DNA of 64,000 bases, taken from the NCBI RefSeq assembly GCF_000425585.1, contig NZ_AUDS01000008.1, positions 62,001 to 126,000 on the forward strand. Direction: 5' to 3'. The stretch is from Terrimonas ferruginea DSM 30193 (GTDB lineage Bacteria > Bacteroidota > Bacteroidia > Chitinophagales > Chitinophagaceae). The notes beneath the pieces are model-generated. The model was not told the origin of the DNA, did not search any database, and worked only from the letters and a program-made list of their open reading frames with translations. A program made the position numbers and the translations under genes. Positions 1-7,851 of this stretch are shown piece by piece. How positions within the stretch are numbered: position 1 is the first letter of the stretch; each line of letters opens with the position of its first letter.

Positions 1-2
1 AG

Positions 3-1748
3 TTCAACCGCGCAGAAAGCCAGAACTACAATCACCGCATCAACATGCGCCTGCAATACAATATCGACTCCAACAATTCGATCACTATTATTCCAAGCCT
101 GAACTTTCAAAAGAACAGATCAATCACCAACGCTTTTGAAAACACGCTTTATCTGCCCAACGATACGGCCAACACTTCAACGAGCGACAGAAACGTACTG
201 CGTAGCGGCTACAACCTGCGCAACAGCATTTTCTACCGCCACTCCTTTGCCAAACGCGGCCGCGTGCTCTTCGTTGGTTTCAATACAACATTGAATAAAA
301 ACAACGGCGAAACTTACAGCAATGCCAATTACCGTTTCTTTGAAACCGGTGGTATCCGCGATTCGTTGCAGAATCAGTTTACCGATAATCCTACCAGCGG
401 TTATACATTGTCCGGTAACATCTCTTACATGGAACCGCTGGGACAAAATAGCCAGTTGCAGATCAGCTACGAACCTTCTTACACGAAAAACAAAGCAGAT
501 CAGCAGACTTTTGGTTTTGATGAACTGGGAGGCAAATACACGGAGTTCATCCCTGCCCTTTCCAACCAATTCGATAACACGGTTACCACGCAAAACGGCG
601 GATTGACCTATCGTCTCGGCAATAGCCGCGACAACCAGTTTTCTGTTGGTGTAAACCTGCAGCATTCGGTATTACAGAGCGACCGCACGTTCCCGACCGT
701 GACAAATGTGAATCAATCGTTCACCAATGTATTGCCGAATCTCCGCTGGCGCAAAAAGATCGGGCAGCGCAGCAACATCAACCTGTTCTATCGTGCAAGT
801 ACCAACTTCCCGAGCATCTCGCAGTTGCAGGACGTGGTAAACAACAGCAACGAGTTGCGTAAAAGTGTCGGCAATCCCAACCTGAAACAATCTTATAATC
901 ACTTTGTAACGGCGCGCTACATTTTCACCAATACACAGAAAGGACAAAGTTTCTTTGCCAACATATTCCTGCAGGCGCAGCAGAACTATATCAGCAATGC
1001 CACGTTTATCGCGCGCCAGGACTCGGTAATCCAGCCCGGAAGTGTATTGGCCGCCAATGCACAGCTCACCAAACCGGTAAACCTGGATGGATATAAAAGC
1101 CTGCGTACCTTCTTTACATTCAGTCAGCCTATTAAAGTGATCAAGACAAACCTGAACCTGAATGCAGGTTTCAGTTACTCACGCCTGCCCGGCCTGCTGA
1201 ATAATGTAGAGAACATCACCAACAACTATACCTATAGCGGCGGCATCGTACTGGCGAGCAACATCAGTGAATACATTGATTTCAACCTGTCGTACAATGC
1301 CAACTACAATACCGTTCACAGCAATACGGTGACCAGCAGCAATACCAGCTACCTCAATCAGGCGGCCGGCATCCAGTTGAACCTGTTATCGAAGAGCGGA
1401 TGGTTTGTTCAGAATGACGTGAGCAATCAATCCTACTCCGGCTTGTCCGACGGATTCAACCAGAGCTATTGGTTGTGGAATGCAGCGGTTGGTAAAAAAT
1501 TCCTGAAGAGTCGCGCAGCAGAACTGAAATTGTCGGTGTTCGATTTGCTGAAGCAGAACCAGAGTATTTATCGTGAAGTAGGCTCCAACAATGAGATCAT
1601 CGATTCGCAGAGCAATGTGTTGCAGCAATACTTCATGCTGACGTTTACGTACAGCCTGCGCAACTTCGGCAAAGGCCGTGCGGCAAGTCAGGGTCGCGGT
1701 GGTGGTGAGCGCCCGAGAGGTGATGGTCCCCCGCCGATGATGTTCTGA
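3..1748 (+). CDS. Outer-membrane beta-barrel protein, C-terminal part (partial)
   Basis: The frame is open from the first bases of the window, so only the last 581 residues of a longer protein are present; the first ATG, at 45, is internal. The sequence consists of alternating amphipathic strands rich in Tyr, Phe, Asn, Ser and Thr separated by polar turns, with no cytoplasmic-type domain. This is the pattern of the large barrel of TonB-dependent receptor-like proteins of Bacteroidota (outer membrane beta-barrel family, as in PF14905). After the last strand (QQYFMLTFTYSL) the protein continues with a Gly/Arg/Pro-rich tail and ends in PPPMMF. Such a low-complexity basic tail after the final strand is unusual. 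Plug and carboxypeptidase-like domains are expected upstream of the window. The substrate is unknown. The ECF sigma gene follows 59 bp downstream. Confidence 0.8.
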   Translation, partial: FNRAESQNYNHRINMRLQYNIDSNNSITIIPSLNFQKNRSITNAFENTLYLPNDTANTSTSDRNVLRSGYNLRNSIFYRHSFAKRGRVLFVGFNTTLNKNNGETYSNANYRFFETGGIRDSLQNQFTDNPTSGYTLSGNISYMEPLGQNSQLQISYEPSYTKNKADQQTFGFDELGGKYTEFIPALSNQFDNTVTTQNGGLTYRLGNSRDNQFSVGVNLQHSVLQSDRTFPTVTNVNQSFTNVLPNLRWRKKIGQRSNINLFYRASTNFPSISQLQDVVNNSNELRKSVGNPNLKQSYNHFVTARYIFTNTQKGQSFFANIFLQAQQNYISNATFIARQDSVIQPGSVLAANAQLTKPVNLDGYKSLRTFFTFSQPIKVIKTNLNLNAGFSYSRLPGLLNNVENITNNYTYSGGIVLASNISEYIDFNLSYNANYNTVHSNTVTSSNTSYLNQAAGIQLNLLSKSGWFVQNDVSNQSYSGLSDGFNQSYWLWNAAVGKKFLKSRAAELKLSVFDLLKQNQSIYREVGSNNEIIDSQSNVLQQYFMLTFTYSLRNFGKGRAASQGRGGGERPRGDGPPPMMF

Positions 1749-1764
1749 TAGTACTACGAGCTAC

Positions 1765-1789
1765 GGAACAGAAAAAAGTGTAATATCGT
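1765..1789 (+). promoter_or_regulatory. Possible ECF-type promoter upstream of the sigma factor gene
   Basis: GGAAC at 1765-1769 and CGT at 1787-1789 are separated by 17 bp and lie just upstream of the sigma factor start. Many ECF sigma factors recognise GGAAC and CGT elements at about this spacing and activate their own gene. The match is seen in the sequence; autoregulation is inference. Confidence 0.35.
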
Positions 1790-1807
1790 TCTCCTAAAAC
1801 ATGCACG

Positions 1808-2368
1808 TTGGATGAAAGGCTACTGGTGGAGCGATTGAAAGAAGGTGACGAATCCGCCTTCCGTATCATCGTTGATACCTGGCAGAATATGGTTTACAAC
1901 ACGGTGCTGGGTATTGTGCAGCAGGCAGAAGATGCCGAAGACATCACCCAGGATGTGTTCGTACAAGTGTACCAGTCCATCCATTCGTTTAAGGGAGATG
2001 CTAAATTTTCCACCTGGCTTTATCGCATTGCGGTAACCAAATCCCTGGATCACGAACGAAAGAAAAAACGAAAGAAACGTTTCGGCTTTATCAGAAGCCT
2101 CTTTGGTGAAGACAATGAAGTGGTGATCCATCCGCCTGATTTTAACCACCCGGGCGTAGCACTGGACAAAAAAGAAAAAGCCGCCGCCCTGTTTCATGCT
2201 ATCAATCTGCTGCCCGAAAATCAACGGATCGCATTTGTGCTGAATAAAGTAGAAGGGCTTAGTTATCAGGAAGTAAGCGATGTAATGGAAACATCGGTGT
2301 CGTCGGTGGAATCCCTGCTGCATCGTGCCAAGAGCAATCTTCGTAAACACCTGGAAGAAGAAAAATAA
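1808..2368 (+). CDS. ECF-type RNA polymerase sigma factor
   Basis: A 186-residue protein with the two-domain layout of extracytoplasmic-function sigma factors. Region 2 (about residues 10-85) contains the DAEDITQDVFVQVYQSI segment and the FSTWLYRIA core. Region 4 (about 120-180) contains LPENQRIAFVLNKVEGLSY and a helix-turn-helix ending in LLHRAKSNLRKHL. A very basic linker (KKKRKK) lies between them. It should direct RNA polymerase to stress or transport promoters. The start is TTG at 1808: a stop lies in frame at 1781 and no ATG or GTG is available between. It is followed after 49 bp by a small membrane protein of anti-sigma type and then two CpxP-like genes, so envelope stress is the likely signal. 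The family call is firm; the signal is inferred. Confidence 0.93.
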   Translation: MDERLLVERLKEGDESAFRIIVDTWQNMVYNTVLGIVQQAEDAEDITQDVFVQVYQSIHSFKGDAKFSTWLYRIAVTKSLDHERKKKRKKRFGFIRSLFGEDNEVVIHPPDFNHPGVALDKKEKAAALFHAINLLPENQRIAFVLNKVEGLSYQEVSDVMETSVSSVESLLHRAKSNLRKHLEEEK

Positions 2369-2375
2369 TGAAATG

Positions 2376-2391
2376 ACACAAAGGTTTGTGT
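2376..2391. repeat. Small inverted repeat between sigma and anti-sigma genes
   Basis: ACACAAA (2376-2382) and TTTGTGT (2385-2391) are perfect 7-bp arms with a 2-bp centre. It could be an operator dyad in the gap between the sigma and membrane-protein genes. The spacer is too short for a good RNA hairpin. Confidence 0.35.
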
Positions 2392-2417
2392 GACAAATAA
2401 CGTCTAAAACTATAGTC

Positions 2418-2762
2418 ATGAGTGAGCAAAAGCATAGAGACACAGAAGAGATCATGGACAGCCTTGATGGCATCCGCCGCGCCACGCCGGCTCCTTTTCT
2501 TTACACGCGGGTGAAAGCCCGTCTGCAAAAAGAAGGACGCACGATCTGGGAGCAGTTGGGTTCATTTGTGGCCCGTCCCGTAGTAACCGTATCCACGCTG
2601 ATACTGGTGCTGATCTTTAATGCAGTGATCGTAGTGAATAAAGAAAAATCGGTGGAGTCGTCGCGCATTGCGATCACCTCACCGCAGGATAATAATTCCT
2701 ACGATGAAACCAGCCTGCTTGCTGCCACCACATCTTATGACTATGTAAATGCTGAACCGTAA
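2418..2762 (+). CDS. Small single-pass membrane protein, probable anti-sigma factor
   Basis: A 114-residue protein with a charged N-terminal half (about 1-50, cytoplasmic if the usual topology holds), one hydrophobic helix at about 55-73 and a short polar C-terminal tail. This size and layout, directly after an ECF sigma gene, matches small anti-sigma factors of Bacteroidota, although no ZAS metal motif (HxxxCxxC) is present. It may hold the sigma factor inactive at the inner membrane and receive the signal through its tail. The stop overlaps the next ATG by one base (TAATG), so the downstream gene is probably translationally coupled. Nothing in the sequence alone proves anti-sigma function; context is the main argument. 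Confidence 0.7.
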   Translation: MSEQKHRDTEEIMDSLDGIRRATPAPFLYTRVKARLQKEGRTIWEQLGSFVARPVVTVSTLILVLIFNAVIVVNKEKSVESSRIAITSPQDNNSYDETSLLAATTSYDYVNAEP

Positions 2763-3292
2763 TGAATAATGCTTCGAAAAACAGGACTTTGCTGTTCATC
2801 ATTGCATTCTTGTTGCTGACGAATATTGCAGTCGTTGTTTATTTTCTCCGTCAGCCGGATTGTAATAAAAACGGAAAGGATGCTGCACCACCACCACAGG
2901 GGCAACCCGGTGGAAGAAACGGCATAGCGACCCAACTCCAGAAAGACGTTGGTTTTTCCGAGCAACAGATAGCGCAGTACAAAGACATGAAAGCTGCCCA
3001 TTGGAAAATTGCCAAGCCCCTGTTCGATGCCATGCAAAAATCCAAAGACAGTCTTTATGAACTGGTAAAACTGCCCACCGTTGATGAAGCTTTGCTTCAA
3101 CAGCGTGCAGAAAATATTTCGGAGCGGCAGAAAGCGCTGGAAATACAGGGCTTCCGTCATTTCAAAGAAGTGCGTGGGCTTTGCACACCGGAACAATTGC
3201 CGCGGTATGATTCGCTGCTGAAAAAAATCATCAACCGGAAAGGACGTCCGCAAAGCGGACCGCAGGCCGCAGATAGTACGGCCCATAAATAA
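2762..3292 (+). CDS. Membrane-anchored CpxP/Spy-like periplasmic protein
   Basis: A 176-residue protein with one N-terminal membrane helix (about residues 9-29) and a helical periplasmic domain. The domain contains LQKDVGFSEQQIAQYKDMKAAHW followed by long amphipathic helices and a second LCTPEQLPRYDSLL segment, the arrangement of the LTxxQ-helix proteins CpxP, Spy and CnrX-type sensors. These act as periplasmic chaperones or sensors of misfolded protein or metal. A Pro/Gly-rich linker (about 42-55) separates anchor and domain, and the tail is Lys/Arg-rich. It overlaps the anti-sigma gene by one base. It could be the sensor that releases the sigma factor; that role is inferred from the operon. 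Confidence 0.7.
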   Translation: MNNASKNRTLLFIIAFLLLTNIAVVVYFLRQPDCNKNGKDAAPPPQGQPGGRNGIATQLQKDVGFSEQQIAQYKDMKAAHWKIAKPLFDAMQKSKDSLYELVKLPTVDEALLQQRAENISERQKALEIQGFRHFKEVRGLCTPEQLPRYDSLLKKIINRKGRPQSGPQAADSTAHK

Positions 3293-3335
3293 GTAACAGT
3301 TGACACACAATATCAATACCTCACATTTTACCGCT

Positions 3336-3743
3336 ATGCTTAAAAAATCAATCTTAGCCGCCTCCTTCAGCCTGGTGCTGGCAGTTGCTGCAAATGCTCA
3401 GGGCGGATTTCAACGCCGCACTGTTGAAGAACGTGTACAAACCGTTCATCAGAAAATAGATTCGGCTTTCAAACCAAGCGCGGAAGTGCTTACGAAAGTT
3501 GACGCTGCTTTCAAAACGTATTACACGGAGCAGGATAAAATCATGGCTGAATCGCGCAGCGAAGGCCAGCGTCCCGACATGGATGCGCTCCGCAAAAAAA
3601 TGGAACCGCTGATAGACGCACGCGACAAAGAACTGAAAGCCGTGCTCACAGAGGACCAATTCAAAAAATTTAAAGACGAGATTGAACCTTCACTCCGTCA
3701 GCGCCGCCCGGGTGGTGGCAACGAACGCCGCAGAGACGGTTAA
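3336..3743 (+). CDS. Secreted small CpxP/Spy-like protein
   Basis: A 135-residue protein with a clear signal peptide (about residues 1-22, ending ANAQ) and a helical mature domain rich in Lys, Glu and Arg. VEERVQTVHQKIDSAF and LTEDQFKKFKDEIEP follow the helical pattern of periplasmic Spy/CpxP-like chaperones. The C-terminus is basic (RQRRPGGGNERRRDG). The frame extends upstream to a TTG at 3300, but the ATG at 3336 puts the signal peptide at the N-terminus and is preferred. It is the last gene of the sigma/anti-sigma/sensor cluster and is followed by a hairpin terminator. Confidence 0.7.
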   Translation: MLKKSILAASFSLVLAVAANAQGGFQRRTVEERVQTVHQKIDSAFKPSAEVLTKVDAAFKTYYTEQDKIMAESRSEGQRPDMDALRKKMEPLIDARDKELKAVLTEDQFKKFKDEIEPSLRQRRPGGGNERRRDG

Positions 3744-3770
3744 CTTTTTTCGTAGTTTAATGTGCATGTC

Positions 3771-3799
3771 GCCTGGCATTTTCTAGTGCCGGGCTTTTT
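3771..3799 (+). terminator. Rho-independent terminator after the envelope-stress operon
   Basis: GCCTGGCA and TGCCGGGC form an 8-bp stem with one wobble pair around a short loop, followed by five T. It closes the rightward operon and lies against the end of the leftward LytTR gene. Confidence 0.75.
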
Positions 3800-4553
3800 A
3801 TTGCCCCATCCATTCCTTGAATGCCGTTACGTTTTCCTGTGAGATCACTACTTCCTCCCCTACGGCCGGTTGCAATTCCAGCAACAGCTTGCTTTTCGGA
3901 TAGGTTTTAATGCGCTGGATCGCCGACATGTTTACCAGGTATTTTCTATTTACCCGGTAAAATAATTCCGGATCCAGTTGACGCTCGATATCTGTCAGCG
4001 ACTGATCCAGTATAAATTTCGATCCCTTAGATTCAACAAGGCATACTACTTTGTGTGTAGCATAGAAATAGGCAATGTCTTCCGTACGGATACTCACATA
4101 ATCGGCGCCGCGTTTTACCAGGAACCTTTTTTTATGTGCGCCTGCAGGTTCTGCCTGCTGCCAGCGTTGCAGCGCATCGAGATGGTTGGAAAAGAATTTG
4201 CGCAGCAATTCATACTTGCGCAGGGAAGCGCCCAGCTTTTCCTGGCTTACGGGTTTCAGTAAATAGTCGATGCCGTTTTGTTCAAAAGCCTGTTGCCAGT
4301 AATTGTCATATGCTGTAATGAAGATCGCGGGACAACCCGGGTTTATTTCTTCGAAAATGCGGAACGACAATCCGTCGGACAATTGTATATCCATCAGCAA
4401 CAGGTCCGGCACGGGGTATTGCCGCAGCCAGTCAACTGTTTCGCTGATGCTGTCAGTGATGCCTACTACTTCTGCATCGGGTTTTGCCAACCGCACAGCT
4501 TTTTCCAGTTTTTGTGCTGCCGGCTTTTCATCTTCAACAATTAAAATCCTCAT
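3798..4553 (-). CDS. LytTR-family response regulator
   Basis: A 251-residue regulator. The receiver domain (about 1-120) has acidic residues E7 and D8, the phosphorylatable D55 (LLLMDIQLSD) and the conserved lysine K100 (DYLLKP). The C-terminal LytTR DNA-binding domain (about 148-250) contains FYATHKVVCLVESKG and FYRVNRKYLVNMSAI, typical of this fold. It should bind direct-repeat DNA after phosphorylation by the adjacent LytS-like kinase, whose stop lies 9 bp upstream on the same strand. The pair forms a standard Bacteroidota two-component system. Target genes cannot be read from the window. Confidence 0.95.
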   Translation of the reverse strand: MRILIVEDEKPAAQKLEKAVRLAKPDAEVVGITDSISETVDWLRQYPVPDLLLMDIQLSDGLSFRIFEEINPGCPAIFITAYDNYWQQAFEQNGIDYLLKPVSQEKLGASLRKYELLRKFFSNHLDALQRWQQAEPAGAHKKRFLVKRGADYVSIRTEDIAYFYATHKVVCLVESKGSKFILDQSLTDIERQLDPELFYRVNRKYLVNMSAIQRIKTYPKSKLLLELQPAVGEEVVISQENVTAFKEWMGQ

Positions 4554-4562
4554 AGTTTTTGT

Positions 4563-5639
4563 TTAACCGATCTTTAATAACGGGAGCCCTACTTCAAAAC
4601 TCTCTTCGGTTTCATGGACAATGATCTCCATACCGGTGGTTAACCTGTAACGGTCTCGCAGGTTATTAAGACCGATGTAAGACCCGGTGGCGGCAGATTC
4701 TTTTCGATGGATCGGATTGTACACCCAAAGGGTGTGATCGCGTACGCTCATAATAATTGTCAGTGGATGGCTTTCGGAAAAACGATTGTGCTTCACGGCA
4801 TTTTCCACCAGCAATTGTAATGATATCGGTGGGACAAGATGTTCATCCAAAATGTTGCACGGTACGGAAGAATTAAGTTGCAACCCCTCCTCAAAACGGA
4901 TTTTGAGTAAGGAAAAATAATTCTGCAGAAACTGTACTTCTTCGCGCAGCAAAACCAGTTCACGGCCTTTCGTTTGTAAAAGATAACGGTAAACACCGGC
5001 GAGATCATCATTGAACTGCCGCGCCCGCGAAGGTTTTTCTTCAATGAGATGCGATAAGGTGTTCAATGAATTAAAAATAAAATGCGGATCGATCTGATTC
5101 TTCAATGCCTCCAGTTCGGCCTCTGCTTTGGCGCGTTCGAGTTGCTCATTGCGCAGCATTTCATTTTCCGACGCCTTTACAAGAAATACGGTTTCGTATA
5201 CGTGGGCAATAAAAATAACACATACGAGAATAATGAGTGTGGCCAGGATGATGGTCTGCCGGTCGGGAGGACCGGGAACAAACAATTGATACCAACCCAG
5301 CAACATCAATACGCTAAGGGGAATGGTATAAAAACAGATCGTGAGCAGCATGGCAACGATCTTGTGTACGGGTTTGCGGTACCAGTCGAAATAGCTTCTC
5401 AGCGAAAAATGCAGATAGCGGTTGCCCTGCCAGACCACCAGTGAGATCAGCGTGGTATAAACGAAACTCAGCCGGTTGAAATTAACGGAAAGATCAACCT
5501 CCCTTATCATACCCGAAACCAGCGGAATGCAAATGCCGAGTATGGGTATGACAATGAAGCGAAACCATCTGTCATTGACCGGCGTAAACGGCCGTGGTTT
5601 CGTCGCGGAAGAGAAGGTATTGATCGTCCATTTTTCCAT
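4563..5639 (-). CDS. LytS-like sensor histidine kinase
   Basis: A 358-residue kinase. Four hydrophobic helices (about 27-45, 58-76, 93-117 and 129-147) form the membrane sensor. They are followed by a short coiled coil (NEQLERAKAEAELEAL) and the His_kinase domain with phospho-acceptor H186 in NQIDPHFIFNSLN. The ATP-binding region contains LLVENAVKHN and a C-terminal GLNNLRDRY segment. No periplasmic ligand domain is visible, so sensing is likely within the membrane. An upstream in-frame start at 5705 would add 22 residues encoded by AT-rich heptamer repeat and is rejected; ATG at 5639 is chosen. It is the first gene of the pair with the LytTR regulator. Confidence 0.93.
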   Translation of the reverse strand: MEKWTINTFSSATKPRPFTPVNDRWFRFIVIPILGICIPLVSGMIREVDLSVNFNRLSFVYTTLISLVVWQGNRYLHFSLRSYFDWYRKPVHKIVAMLLTICFYTIPLSVLMLLGWYQLFVPGPPDRQTIILATLIILVCVIFIAHVYETVFLVKASENEMLRNEQLERAKAEAELEALKNQIDPHFIFNSLNTLSHLIEEKPSRARQFNDDLAGVYRYLLQTKGRELVLLREEVQFLQNYFSLLKIRFEEGLQLNSSVPCNILDEHLVPPISLQLLVENAVKHNRFSESHPLTIIMSVRDHTLWVYNPIHRKESAATGSYIGLNNLRDRYRLTTGMEIIVHETEESFEVGLPLLKIG

Positions 5640-5652
5640 ACTGAGCAAGGTA

Positions 5653-5756
5653 AAGTTATAAGTAATAAGTATTAAGTTATAAGTTGGATAATAGTGGCAG
5701 GTCAATAGACAGTCTGGCTGTTTTACTTATTACTTAATACTTAAAAACTTAAAACT
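5653..5756. repeat. Facing arrays of AT-rich heptamers (type A)
   Basis: Five head-to-tail 7-bp units of consensus AAGTWNT occupy 5653-5687. After a 36-bp gap containing GGCTGT (5716-5721), units in the opposite orientation (TACTTAT, TACTTAA and degenerate copies) occupy 5724-5756. The two arrays can pair with each other. Together they fill most of the divergent gap between the kinase and the AHSA1-like gene, ending 2 bp before the latter's ATG. Confidence 0.85.
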
Positions 5757-5758
5757 AT

Positions 5759-6256
5759 ATGGATTTCGATTGGAGCCGTTTTCGTGTAAAAATTCCTGTA
5801 AGGGCCGACCTGGAAACATTATACCGTTGCTGGAGTACCCGCGGTGGCATGGAACGCTGGTTCCTGCGCGCTTGTGAATACCGCCGCCCCGATGGTACAT
5901 TGCTGAAAGACGATGAACCCGTGTCCGTTGGCGACACTTACAAGTGGCACTGGCATGGCTATTCCGATGAAGACACCGAGCACGGAACGATACTGGAAAC
6001 GAACGGAAAAGATTTATTCCGTTTCAGTTTCGGCAAAGCCGGTAATTGCACCGTCAGACTTTATGAAGAAGAGGGTGAGCACATCGTAGAACTTGTACAG
6101 GAAAACATCCCGACCGACGAAAGCGGGAAAGTATATTACCACATGGGATGCAAGAACGGATGGACCTTTCACATGACCGATATGAAATCTATCCTTGAAG
6201 GAGGTGTGGACCTGCGCAACCGTAACCTGAACCTGAAAGGCGTAGCGAATTCCTGA
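5759..6256 (+). CDS. SRPBCC/AHSA1-like domain protein
   Basis: A 165-residue cytosolic protein without signal or membrane segment. The N-terminal RADLETLYRCWSTRGGMERWF segment and the C-terminal long helix (NGWTFHMTDMKSILEGGVDL) match the START-like helix-grip fold of AHSA1/polyketide-cyclase proteins, in which an apolar ligand pocket lies between the sheet and the last helix. The Trp-rich middle (YKWHWHGY) would line such a pocket. Function in Bacteroidota is not established; ligand binding or an Hsp90-cochaperone-like role are both possible. It is a single gene between divergent heptamer repeats and a hairpin terminator. Confidence 0.8.
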   Translation: MDFDWSRFRVKIPVRADLETLYRCWSTRGGMERWFLRACEYRRPDGTLLKDDEPVSVGDTYKWHWHGYSDEDTEHGTILETNGKDLFRFSFGKAGNCTVRLYEEEGEHIVELVQENIPTDESGKVYYHMGCKNGWTFHMTDMKSILEGGVDLRNRNLNLKGVANS

Positions 6257-6262
6257 TTAGCC

Positions 6263-6290
6263 TGACGTCCCGCCTTGTAGCGGGACGTCA
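6263..6290. terminator. Bidirectional hairpin between convergent genes
   Basis: Perfect 11-bp arms TGACGTCCCGC and GCGGGACGTCA enclose a 6-nt loop in the 46-bp gap between convergent genes. There is no immediate T-run, so termination would rely on stem strength; it can serve both directions. Confidence 0.7.
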
Positions 6291-6302
6291 GACATCAGTT
6301 AC

Positions 6303-6974
6303 TTATTTTTTCCTTGTGAGTTTGAGCTCCATCATTTTGAATTCTTTGCCATCCGGAGCGGGCCCGTACATTTCCATTACCTGGTTGTTGTCGTCCACTA
6401 TCCTGAATACTTCTCTCACATTCATTTCACGACCGTTACCGGCACTGGGATCCACACATGTTCCGCTGAGGTTCATGCTTTTGGAAGCATCGTCCCATTT
6501 TCCTCTCATAACCATCAGGCCTGTGCCTACGTTGTCTACCCATGTAGTGATAAATTCTTTCCGTGCATTATCATAAGCTACGGTGCTGCGGCCTTCGAAC
6601 GGCATGCCCATCATCTCACTTTTGTGAATGGACTCCTGGTAGCGGCCACCCATGATCATTTTGTTGACGGTAGTGCCTTTGCTTACCTGTGGTGGTGCAC
6701 CGGGTGCGTGCCACATGGTGCTTTCGCTGGTCCAGTTACCATCCCAGCTGGCCATCATCTTGTGTACATCGGATGGAGTGGCATAGGCTTCCCAGTTCTT
6801 CATCATGGTTGCGGAATCCGGCATTGTGTAAGACTGGTCTTTAGCATCGGCAGGCTTGTCTTTTTCCACCACAGTGGAATTGGAATCTTTTGTAGCGTCG
6901 GTGTTCTTGGTTTCGTTGTTACAGGCAGTGGCAATCATGGCCGTAGCCATGCAGGCAAACAGTATACGTTTCAT
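6303..6974 (-). CDS. DUF1579-family lipoprotein
   Basis: A 223-residue protein with a lipoprotein signal peptide and lipobox ending in IATAC (Cys18), followed by a low-complexity Asn/Thr/Lys/Asp linker (about 19-50). The remaining domain matches DUF1579: MMASWDGNWTSESTMW, a GGRYQES turn, GRSTVAYDNARKEFITTWVDN and a final FRIVDDNNQVMEMYG segment. DUF1579 proteins are lipocalin-like beta barrels of unknown ligand. The mature protein should be attached to the inner or outer membrane facing the periplasm. The frame starts two codons earlier at 6980; the ATG at 6974 gives the better signal peptide. Confidence 0.85.
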   Translation of the reverse strand: MKRILFACMATAMIATACNNETKNTDATKDSNSTVVEKDKPADAKDQSYTMPDSATMMKNWEAYATPSDVHKMMASWDGNWTSESTMWHAPGAPPQVSKGTTVNKMIMGGRYQESIHKSEMMGMPFEGRSTVAYDNARKEFITTWVDNVGTGLMVMRGKWDDASKSMNLSGTCVDPSAGNGREMNVREVFRIVDDNNQVMEMYGPAPDGKEFKMMELKLTRKK

Positions 6975-7072
6975 AAACAATGGTTTTTGAAACGATAAGG
7001 TAGCGTTACGCCTTCAGAATGCCTAAAATAAGCAGACCAAACAGGAAATTAGGGAGACGAACACCAGTTTGA

Positions 7073-7729
7073 TCAGCCCTCATTTAATTGCTTCAAAGCA
7101 TCGTCCAGCCTCGCTTTCAGGGTTTCATGACTCGTGTAACCCCTTGCAAGCAGGTAAAGCCGGGCATCCGAAGCCTGAATAAATACGGCAGGGAAACCTG
7201 TTACTTTCAAATGACGGCAGAGCTCGAATTCCTCTTCGGCTTTCTCGCGGTAAGCTTCAAAGTGAAGGCGTGAATAAAAGATTTCCGCTTCTATTGCATA
7301 CTTCTCCAGCAGGTGACGATACGCTTCATCGTCGTCCAGGTCGCGGCCTTCGAAGTTGAGTGCATATTGCAGATCCGAAGCAAACTCCACCTGCCTCTCC
7401 GGGTAAATTTCTTTGAAAATAACCATGGCAATCGCCGGTTTCAGCGAATTGGGAAACCAATCGCTCTTATCCGGATTTTCCATGTGCCAGAGAAAATCCT
7501 GCCCGAACTTGATACCTGTCGTTTCCTCCACCATGGGATAATGTGCTTTCACAATGCCCGCCAGCGCGCTCACCGGTTTTACATATTCGCCGGTAATCAT
7601 TCCTCCCGACAATACTTCTATATGACAGGTTTCCGCGTATTCTTCTGCGATCTTTTTCATCACCGGGCTGAAGCCATAGCACCAGCCGCAATAAGCATCA
7701 TAGCAATAATATATAGCGTGTTTTTTCAT
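7073..7729 (-). CDS. DsbA-family (FrnE-like) thiol oxidoreductase
   Basis: A 218-residue protein without a signal peptide, so probably cytosolic. The redox motif C14-G-W-C17 follows the first beta strand (MKKHAIYYCYDAYCGWC). The helical insertion and the cis-Pro region VTGFPAVFI (about 178-186) complete the DsbA/FrnE-like thioredoxin fold. Relatives include FrnE and 2-hydroxychromene isomerase-like proteins; the intact CxxC favours dithiol-disulfide chemistry. Its start codon lies only 2 bp from an 11-unit heptamer array that takes the place of a normal leader, so its translation may depend on that repeat. The polA gene lies upstream on the same strand. Confidence 0.88.
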   Translation of the reverse strand: MKKHAIYYCYDAYCGWCYGFSPVMKKIAEEYAETCHIEVLSGGMITGEYVKPVSALAGIVKAHYPMVEETTGIKFGQDFLWHMENPDKSDWFPNSLKPAIAMVIFKEIYPERQVEFASDLQYALNFEGRDLDDDEAYRHLLEKYAIEAEIFYSRLHFEAYREKAEEEFELCRHLKVTGFPAVFIQASDARLYLLARGYTSHETLKARLDDALKQLNEG

Positions 7730-7731
7730 GA

Positions 7732-7808
7732 GTGAATCGTGAATGGTGAATCGTCAATCGTGAATCGTCAATCGTGAATCGTGAATCGTGAATCGTGAAT
7801 CGTCAATA
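7732..7808. repeat. Eleven-unit heptamer array (type B, GTSAATS)
   Basis: Eleven uninterrupted 7-bp units of consensus GTSAATS run from 7732 to 7808. Only the two S positions vary (C or G), apart from the last base. The array is followed directly by AAACAGCC, the joining motif seen at other copies. It lies in the leader of the dsbA-like gene. Confidence 0.95.
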
Positions 7809-7851
7809 AAACAGCCCTATACAATCGCTAAAAGCTCAAGGACCAATTTAT

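Noticed and set aside
1820-2485. 221-codon minus-strand frame across the sigma factor gene
   Set aside because: It mirrors a well-supported ECF sigma factor on the other strand.
5640-5705. Longer N-terminus for the LytS-like kinase
   Set aside because: The added 22 residues are the translation of AT-rich heptamers; the kinase has a normal start at 5639.
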